A stretch of DNA of 64,000 nt, taken from Plenodomus lindquistii. Lineage: Eukaryota; Ascomycota; Dothideomycetes; Pleosporales; Leptosphaeriaceae. The notes below the pieces were generated by a model, which worked only from the letters and a program-made list of their open reading frames with translations, searched no databases and was not told the DNA's origin. A program made the position numbers and the translations under genes. The stretch lies in assembly GCA_025504975.1 (NCBI GenBank), contig JANUWI010000004.1:1116001-1180000 (forward strand). Direction: 5' to 3'. Below, in pieces: positions 57,450-64,000 of this stretch. Position 1 is the stretch's first letter, and every line of letters starts with the position of its first letter.

Positions 57450-58680
57450 CTACATCTCCTCAAGGATGCGTGAGTTGAGCGTCTTCTGCATTGGATCCAC
57501 CTGCGAAGAAGACGATTCTCCATTCTCAGCCACGGTCGCACTGCCGAAGTCGCCGGAGTTGACTGGCCCTGGCATGAAGATGACCTTGCTGTTCGCAGAC
57601 TTTGCCATGGATTGCATGGCTTCTAGGTATCGGATCTGCATGGCTGGCGCAGAACTGAGAATATCACTTGCGATTCTCATAAGCTGGGTTGTATCGTTAG
57701 CTACGTTCTGGAGGGGTCATGGTATTGAAAAGAAGTAGGAAGAATATGGACTTACTTTGGCGGCCTCGACTTCGGCACGAGCAGAGATGACCTTAGCCTC
57801 ACCAGTACGCTTCGACTGCGCAGCCATGGAGAGTGAGTCCTGAAGTTCCTGGCTGAAGATAATATCCTTGACGAGCATGGACTCAACTTCCACACCCCAG
57901 CCTAGAGCGGTCTGTTCAATGATCTCGCGAATCGACTGAGCAATCTCCTCACGACGCTCAATAACATCTTGAAGCACACGAGCACCGACAACATGACGGA
58001 GCGTAGTCTGTGTTCGCTCGACAAGAGCCTGGCGAATGTTGCTAATGCTGAAGGCGGCCTTGTGTGGCGATGTGATGCGGTAGTAGATAACCGATGTCAG
58101 ACTCAACGAAACGTTGTCCTTGGTCATGCAGATCTGCTTAGGTACCTCGACGATTTGAATCTTGATGTCGACCTGGACAAGCTGCTCGGACAGAGGGTTG
58201 ATGTAAACGAGACCTGGATCGACAGCACGGGCGAAACGACCGAACTTGGTGACGAGGCCAACATTTCCTTGGCTGACAGGCTTGTATGGATTTGGGCACA
58301 CGATGCAGCACGGGATTGCACCAAGTGTACCAATACAGCCACCGAGCGTGTTTATCTAATGGTTTGGTCAGAGAAGACCAAGATAGAACATCTTGGGAAC
58401 TTACCATAGAACCATACCATCCGTTAGTGTCGGCATCAGCATCATCGGGCTGGATAACTCGCGCATAACTGGGCTGCAGGTCCTCTCGTCGTGGTGGTTG
58501 GACCTTGATGATAGGTTCCGCCACATCAGGGCGACCGATGGGTGCCTTGCCATTAATGTCACTCATGTTTGCTGAAGGGTATGATGGTCGAGAGGCGATA
58601 GTATTGTCAAGTATAGGGTGCGACGAAGATGCGGTTGACCCGGCGATGGTGTGAGTGTCGTAGGCTTGAGATGAACTCAT
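57450..58680 (-). CDS. Stomatin-like SPFH (Band 7) protein, 369 aa
   Basis: Three exons, 58680-58405, 58355-57756 and 57683-57450, all joined in phase zero across GT-AG introns of 49 and 72 bp. The N-terminal 90 residues are polar. Next is a short hydrophobic Cys-rich segment (GCIGTLGAIPCCIVCPNPYK), the hairpin and palmitoylation site of stomatins. The SPFH domain follows (GLVTKFGRFARAVDPGLVYI, VEVPKQICMTKDNVSLSLTS, VIYYRIT, RHVVGARVLQDVIERREEIA) and a helical end (AKVISARAEVEAAK, LMRIASDILSSAPAMQIRYL). Stomatins form oligomers on membranes and organise lipid microdomains. The last 40 residues are low complexity. Confidence 0.93.
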
Positions 58681-61084
58681 TGTCTTACGCTGGATATTGC
58701 GACAGTTATATATGTACTACTCAACGGGACACAATGGTGAACACAGAAGCGGGGAAGCTAACACATCCCTGCACATGCGTCGTGCAGCTTGGCCACTGCT
58801 TGGGGCTATGCTTGGAATCTGACAACAAACATTTTAGTAAAGTGCGCAGTGAGTGGTGGTATTCACGCAGTCTGCCTTTGAACCTAGCGTACAGTTTCAT
58901 TTGGGGGATTTTACGCACACTCCTCTGTCTATTCTGTACACCTGGCCACACGCGCTCAAAGACCTGAAACTTCTTCACGATCGTCCAACTTCAAAGACCT
59001 CATCACTGTACTGGTTATCCGCCACGTGAGATCGGCATCCGCAGACCCTCTTTAAGGCCTCCCGCAAGAAGTCCAAGCACCCCACTCGGTTAAGTCGGTC
59101 CCTTTAACGACTAATGATCTCTCCACTGGTCTACTCGTGACGTGAATTCCGGTCCTCGAGGCAGATTCGATAGAATGCGCACCACTCAGAGATGGCGTGG
59201 GAAGTGTCCGACGTCAGCGATTTGTTCTACCGACTAGCTCGCCCATTGCGGGAGAAACGCTCAGATCACGCGCCTAATCCTGGGCGATTTGTGCCTTAGC
59301 AGTGGGGTCAGCCCTGCCGGTAAACGAGGTTCTATTGTGGCGATGGGCTATGGACATGGTCAAGGAGCAAGGCTGAAGTTACGCCCTAGTTATTTCCGCC
59401 ATTCTCACGTACTAAAACATATTTTTCGGTGGCTCGAGTGGCTCATCGGGCTTGAGTTGAGACCGACGCCCGTAAAGCTCACCGTTGTGAATTCCTCATC
59501 CACATGCAGACTCCGGCGTGTGAATGCGTTTGCGGTATTATCATGCTGAGCACGATGATGGTGGGAGGGAGACTCGGCGCCACGATCTTGGAATGTGCTG
59601 CGCGTCCTGCATGTTCAACTCTGCCCCATCAAATTTCTTGCCCGCGAGGGAGTTGTCCGGTAACAACACATTCATCGCAAACTCAGGTCCGCCGGTGAAC
59701 ATCGCTTGGTTGTTGCACTGCCTCTGTGGTCGCCTGGCCCCGCATCGATCCTCTTTGACCCCTCAGTCAGCCTTTGAGGACTCCATTGTACATTGTAGCA
59801 ACAACATCTTACGCAGGGTAATCCTGTCAACATCAGTGTTGGTGTTGTGGACATTGTAGGTGCGCGTCTAAATCTGCACCGCCAGCGGCGACACAGCCTG
59901 GTACCAAGCGCCTACCCGCGCCGCACGAGCTGCACTAGGATCCAACACCACGCCGCACATCGTCTCCATTGGACTGGAGCGTACGATGTTCGATCAGCCA
60001 GGAAATTGGTACGCCCCATGCATTTACGGTGGAGGCTTGCGGCCTGCCTTGACTTGTATGTTGCTGGACGCCGCATCGGGCACGCTGAGATGGTATCCGT
60101 GCCGCATCTAAATATGTAACGTTGCCAACACGATAGTGCTCGTGCACTCATTTGCACGCGAATAAAGTGGAGGCTTTGGTGAACGCCAATCTCGCTGAAC
60201 AAACTCACATAAAGCAATTCAGGCTATGCGATACCTGCGCAAGCAGAGGCCGAGCGACAGACGCAAGAAGACTCCATGGGTCATGCCATGGTGTAGAAAT
60301 ATGTCGACGTGCCCCTTCAGTCCATTCTGAATAAAGCCGCCATGTTGGGTTGGAGATTTATTGCACCGAGTCTCCATGACTAGTTACCGACTTCTGAAAG
60401 CCCGCCTAATGTCTAGGTCTTGTTGTGGCCCTTGAGCATCATCGTTGTGACAGCGACATTGTCATGCATGCTCGGAATCTGTAAATGCGACATCATTCCT
60501 AGTATCGAATGATCTTGGTACCTAGCGCCAAAGTATTTCGAATGTAGGATGAACCATCAATCCAACGATCATTCAAACAGCACGATAGCTCTTTTCTCTT
60601 TGGAAATTCAGAGGTGTAAAGTCGCCAGGACATCCGAGAACGCACGTACGCATTCCTATGAATACGAATCAGTTGAAGTCTCTTGTCCGAGCGAAAAGCA
60701 AAGACCTTTGGTAACAATATAGCTTGAAGGTATTGAGAGAAGGTCATCCTCCTTCATAAATTTGTGGAGTCGCTGGAGATACATAGGTATGCACTGTATC
60801 GCAGCACGTCACTGCTGGTTGTAGACATGTTCCGTTGCGTACATACGTGAGCGATCTGAACTCACCTTCACCTTCGAAAATGCCGCATCCCTCCCCACAC
60901 CTAAGTCATGGTGAAGTGAGCGAGTCTTTCCATGCAAACATCCCCACAGAGCGCGTATAACTCCACGACTGCTTCTGCGCCCCCATCGCTTTCTGCCTCT
61001 TTCCCATCCTCTATCTTAACATTCGACCGACATCTCGCGATTCAACTGACGTTCTCGCCAGTCAACTCAATACGTTACTACAAA
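58681..61084. other. 2.4-kb intergenic stretch, no gene seen
   Basis: The stretch has only short ORFs lacking protein character on both strands. I see no tRNA, tandem repeat or transposon ends. The final 150 bp before 61085 are C/T-rich, as expected for a promoter of the first paralog. Confidence 0.5.
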
Positions 61085-61623
61085 ATGGCTGACAAGACTC
61101 CTAAAGGTCAAGCTGCAGGCTGGACAGAGCACGAAGTCGTTCGTCAGACCACTCCGTTTCATGCAGCGCTATGACTGACATCGCATAGCTCGTCTACGTC
61201 CTTAGCGGCATGGAATACTCCCAGTTCAAGATCGACTACAATGTAAGTCTCCAGCAGACACAACTCCAGATTCACATGCTAATGTAATACTAGAACGCAC
61301 CTATCCCCGCTGGTCGCAACGCCAACGGCATCCGTCAAAAGATCAACAAGCTGCTCATCGCCCTCAAGCCTGAGCTTGATGCTTTGAAAGCTGGCGAGCC
61401 GCTTCCCACCGTCGAAGGTACCCCCAAGAAGACCGCGACCCCACGCAAGCGTAAGGGCAAGGGCGACGACATGGGCGATGCTGATGCCAGCCCCAAGAAG
61501 CGCGGACGTGCCAAGAAGAATGCTACCCCAGAGGTCCAGGCGGATGATGAGAAGATGCACGTCAAGGAAGAAGTCAAGGAAGAGGTTCTTGAGGAGGAAC
61601 AGCTGGTCGAGGAAGAGGTATGA
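61085..61623 (+). CDS. Tandem paralog 1, small basic/acidic nuclear-type protein, 145 aa
   Basis: Three exons, 61085-61138, 61189-61242 and 61294-61623. The N-terminus has GWTEHEV; the middle exon of exactly 18 codons gives LVYVLSGMEYSQFKIDYN; exon three opens with NAPIPAGR and QKINKLLIALKPELDALKAG. These parts align with the two genes downstream and look like a small helical domain of Myb/HTH-like size. The tail has AT-hook-like basic runs (TPRKRKGKG, PKKRGRAKKN) and then an acidic Glu/Val end. The intron sites were chosen to match the paralogs; the first donor (GTTCGT) is weak. I infer a chromatin or DNA-binding role from the basic runs only. Confidence 0.8.
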
Positions 61624-62171
61624 GCCATGAAGGAAATGCAGTGGCCACATCTCGCCTGAGTATGACCTGGATTGAAGACACTGGCGAGTTTTAGCGAGCT
61701 GCTGGAGTTTACATTTGGTGAATTCTGGGTTACGTCTTCTCCATGCTGAACGGCCCCATTAGCTAGTTACATTGGGATGCAGTTCTACACCGAGAGCATT
61801 CACACGAGCGAGCAATGCAAGCATTAACCACCTTAAGACCCACACTTTCTCGGCGTATGCTGATAGACTATACTGTGGCCGCATGATTTCGTTGTTGTCA
61901 CCTGAATGCATCGCGCCGCTCCAGCCGGCACTGGAGCTGACCTCACCTTCACCTGATACGCGTCCCCAGCAGTCACTGATGAGATCTCACGGTGAGAGCA
62001 AGGTTCTTATCTCGCAGCGATCTCTAGGCTCCCATTAACATAAGTACTTTTCCTCTCGACCACCCTCTTTCCACCTTCAACACGCATCTGCAGTCCCACG
62101 CAACAAGATCACAGCACCCCACACACTTACCGTCAAAGCCTCTCAACCCATATCAGCTCTCCACCTCCAAA
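61624..62171. other. Spacer between paralogs 1 and 2
   Basis: No gene seen. The C/A-rich end before 62172 probably holds the promoter of paralog 2. Confidence 0.5.
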
Positions 62172-62725
62172 ATGTCACTCAACACCCCCACCAAAGCCGG
62201 CTGGTCAGATCGCGAACTCGTGCGCGCCCTCCCCTCCACCACCACCACTACCCCTCACTAACCAGCCCATCCAGCTCGTCTACCTCTTCGGCCTCGTCGA
62301 GTTCTCTCAAGCAAAACTAGACATCAAGGTACGCTCCGCACCCACGCCCTCTCTCATCCACCCCAACCACCCATCCCAACTACATACCATACTAATCACA
62401 CCAGAACGCGCCCCGCCCCAACGGCCGCACAATCCGCGCCTGCGAGCAGAAAATCTCAGGTCTGAAGAGCCATCTCAAAGCCGATCTTGAGGCCCTGCGC
62501 GCTGGAGCCCCGCTTACGGTGGGTGATGGCACGCCGGTTGCGAAAAAGGGACGGAAGCGCAAGGGTGCGAGTGAGGAGGCGGAGGAGACGCCTACGAAGA
62601 GGGGGAGGGCGAAAAAGAGTGAGGTGCAGGCTCATGATGATGATGGTGATTGTGGTGATGCGAAGGAGGTGATTGATGTTAAGAGCGAGGTTAAGGGTGA
62701 GGCGGGTGTTGATGAGGAGGTCTAG
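62172..62725 (+). CDS. Tandem paralog 2, small basic nuclear-type protein, 140 aa
   Basis: Three exons, 62172-62219, 62275-62328 and 62405-62725, with introns at the same places and phase as in paralog 1. The conserved parts are AGWSDREL, the 18-codon exon LVYLFGLVEFSQAKLDIK, and NAPRPNGR with QKISGLKSHLKADLEALRAG. The basic runs are KKGRKRKGA and TPTKRGRAKKSE; the tail is acidic and Val-rich (VKSEVKGEAGVDEEV), like paralog 1. The exon-three sequence is very G/A-rich on the coding strand. The function is inferred only from the basic runs, as for its neighbours. Confidence 0.8.
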
Positions 62726-63259
62726 AGGGGGTGTTTGGGGGGAGGGATGCGGGATTGATGGTTGGGGATGGGGTTCTATGGCGTGCGCATGATGGCGTAT
62801 TGGTGATGCTGGGAAGGGGTCGGGGTTCGTGGTCTTTTGTGATCTGGTGCGTGGTGCGGTTCGGGTCTTTCACGTTGTTTTCCATCTCCTTCCATCAACG
62901 GTGGAACATCATCCTTTTTCCAAGACAGTAAATGAAATCAGACCAATCCCCACCAAGTCGCACTCCATCTGCATCAGTGCCAGTTTATTCTCGTCTTACT
63001 AATCTTCACCATCAGTCCTATGTCATCTCCTCCCCGCTAAATCCAGATTCACTTCCGCCTTCACCCTCACTTCCCCACCGCACAATGACGCCCCCTCATA
63101 TGCGCTGGCACCCTCTACCCCGCACCATATAACCCTCGCCCTCACCCATTCAATCTACCTCCGACAACCTCCCGTCTCTCTCAACCCACACGTTCCACGT
63201 TCCACCTTGCACCATACCCACAACCCAAACACCAACCAACACCCCAACCCAAACCAAAC
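62726..63259. other. Spacer between paralogs 2 and 3
   Basis: No gene seen. It is G/T-rich at the left and C/A-rich at the right, a sharp strand-composition switch near 62920. Confidence 0.5.
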
Positions 63260-63986
63260 ATGTCCGACACCGAACCCGCCAAAGCAAAGAGCGGATGGAT
63301 AGACAGAGAACGCGTACGTCCCACCCACCATCCCGTCTTTTCCCTCGTCTAATCCATCGGTCTTGCTAACACTCACCGCGAACACAGCTAACATACCTCT
63401 TCGCTCTAATCGAGACTTCGGGCGTAAAGTTTGATCATGCTGTATGTTTTCACTTTTCCCTAATCCCACTCCTCCCCTCGTCCATCTTTTCCATCCTCAT
63501 CCCCACCAACTCAACCCAACACACAAACCGAACTAACACCAACAGAACACCCCCCGCCCCCCCACCCGCTCCCAAATCGCCCGCCAGCGCATGGTCGAAC
63601 GCCTAAAGTCTACGCTGAAAGATGAGCTTGAGGCGCTGAGAGATGAGCTTGAGGCACTGAGAGATGAGCTTGAGGCACTGAAAGATGAGCTCGAGGCGCT
63701 GAAAAATGGTGTTGCGTTGCCTCTTCCTTCCAACGCCAACTCCAACTCCAACGCTACCAACAACAACAATAATGACGGCGAAAAGGGTATTGGCAAGGGT
63801 GGGAACAAGGCACCAGTTACGCCTAGGAAGCGCAAGACTGTTGGCAAGACCGAAGGTGAGGCGGAGGGAGGTACGCCGGCGAAGAGGGGGAGGAAGAAGA
63901 AGAGTGCTGTTGATGTTGATGTTGATGGTGCTGGTGCAGGTGTGGGTGGTAGTGCAGAAGAAGGAGAAGGAGAAGGAGAAGGATGA
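63260..63986 (+). CDS. Tandem paralog 3 with expanded heptad repeat, 182 aa
   Basis: Three exons, 63260-63313, 63388-63441 and 63546-63986, again with a 54-bp middle exon and phase-zero junctions. Conserved parts are SGWIDRER, LTYLFALIETSGVKFDHA, and NTPRPPTR with RQRMVERLKSTLK. Where its neighbours carry one LKxELxALKxG turn, this protein has four heptads in a row (residues 62-89, DELEALR type), a ready-made coiled coil. An Asn/Ser-rich linker, basic runs (TPRKRKTVGK, PAKRGRKKKSA) and a Gly/Glu tail follow. The stop is 14 bp before the window edge, so a fourth copy could lie outside. Confidence 0.8.
63621..63704 (+). repeat. 21-bp tandem repeat, four units
   Basis: Units start at 63621, 63642, 63663 and 63684 and differ from one another by one to three bases. 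Each codes one DELEALR/K heptad. Confidence 0.95.
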
Positions 63987-64000
63987 GGTGAGATGAACAT

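Noticed and set aside
63533..64000. 155-aa minus-strand Ser/Pro-rich ORF at the window edge
   Set aside because: It is the mirror of the third paralog's repeat- and Gly/Glu-rich exon; the composition is explained by the sense strand.
1..64000. tRNA genes, transposon terminal repeats, CRISPR arrays
   Set aside because: I looked for tRNA-like B boxes, long direct or inverted repeats and spaced repeats and saw none; a proper tRNA and repeat scan was not possible by eye.

Overview
This window is nuclear DNA of a filamentous ascomycete (Pezizomycotina). The evidence is short GT-AG introns of about 48-180 bp, two HET-domain genes, RTA1 and DUF3176 membrane proteins, a subgroup-C type GH18 chitinase beside a LysM protein, and fungal-type Cti6, JIP5 and catalase genes. 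A Dothideomycete (Pleosporales-like) source is my guess and is not proven by the sequence. Gene order is mosaic and there are no operons. I resolved 22 intact genes (one truncated at the left edge), three weak or broken loci, and one decayed domain.

Layout. 1-1668: the open end of a Gln/Ser-rich gene with a repeated motif. 2.1-2.6 kb: a broken gene remnant. 2.66-3.77 kb: an AKR7-type aldo-keto reductase, divergent from an orphan 531-aa protein (4.45-6.05 kb). 6.5-16.5 kb: the largest unit, a secreted multi-LysM protein and a roughly 1850-aa GH18 chitinase sharing one promoter region, with a decayed eighth LysM module behind the LysM gene. 16.5-18.6 kb: no gene seen. 18.6-21 kb: a basic Ser/Arg-rich protein and a membrane-anchored histidine phosphatase. 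21.2-28.5 kb: a HET gene, a weak ORF, an RTA1 protein, a decayed locus and a DUF3176 membrane protein. 29-36.8 kb: a GNAT acetyltransferase, a mitochondrial membrane protein, a glutaminyl cyclase-like M28 protein and a 950-aa orphan.

36.9-50.5 kb: a second HET gene, JIP5 (ribosome biogenesis), a catalase divergent from JIP5, Cti6 (PHD subunit of the Rpd3L histone deacetylase complex), a tiny conserved-looking protein and an F-box protein. 51.2-55.6 kb: a divergent pair of secreted proteins, one unknown and one an SGNH hydrolase fused to duplicated Cys modules. 57.4-58.7 kb: a stomatin-like protein. 58.7-61.1 kb: no gene seen. 61.1-64 kb: three tandem paralogs of an unnamed small basic protein family, start codons 1087 and 1088 bp apart, with identical intron positions and an 18-codon middle exon in each.

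Functional links I can argue for: the LysM protein and the chitinase both act on chitin and share an intergenic region; the two secreted genes at 51-56 kb share another. The other neighbours look unrelated. The most novel-looking items are the three-gene array, the heptad expansion in its third member, the repeat motif in the first gene, and the decayed LysM module. All splice sites are my reading of the sequence, checked only by reading-frame continuity and family alignment from memory.
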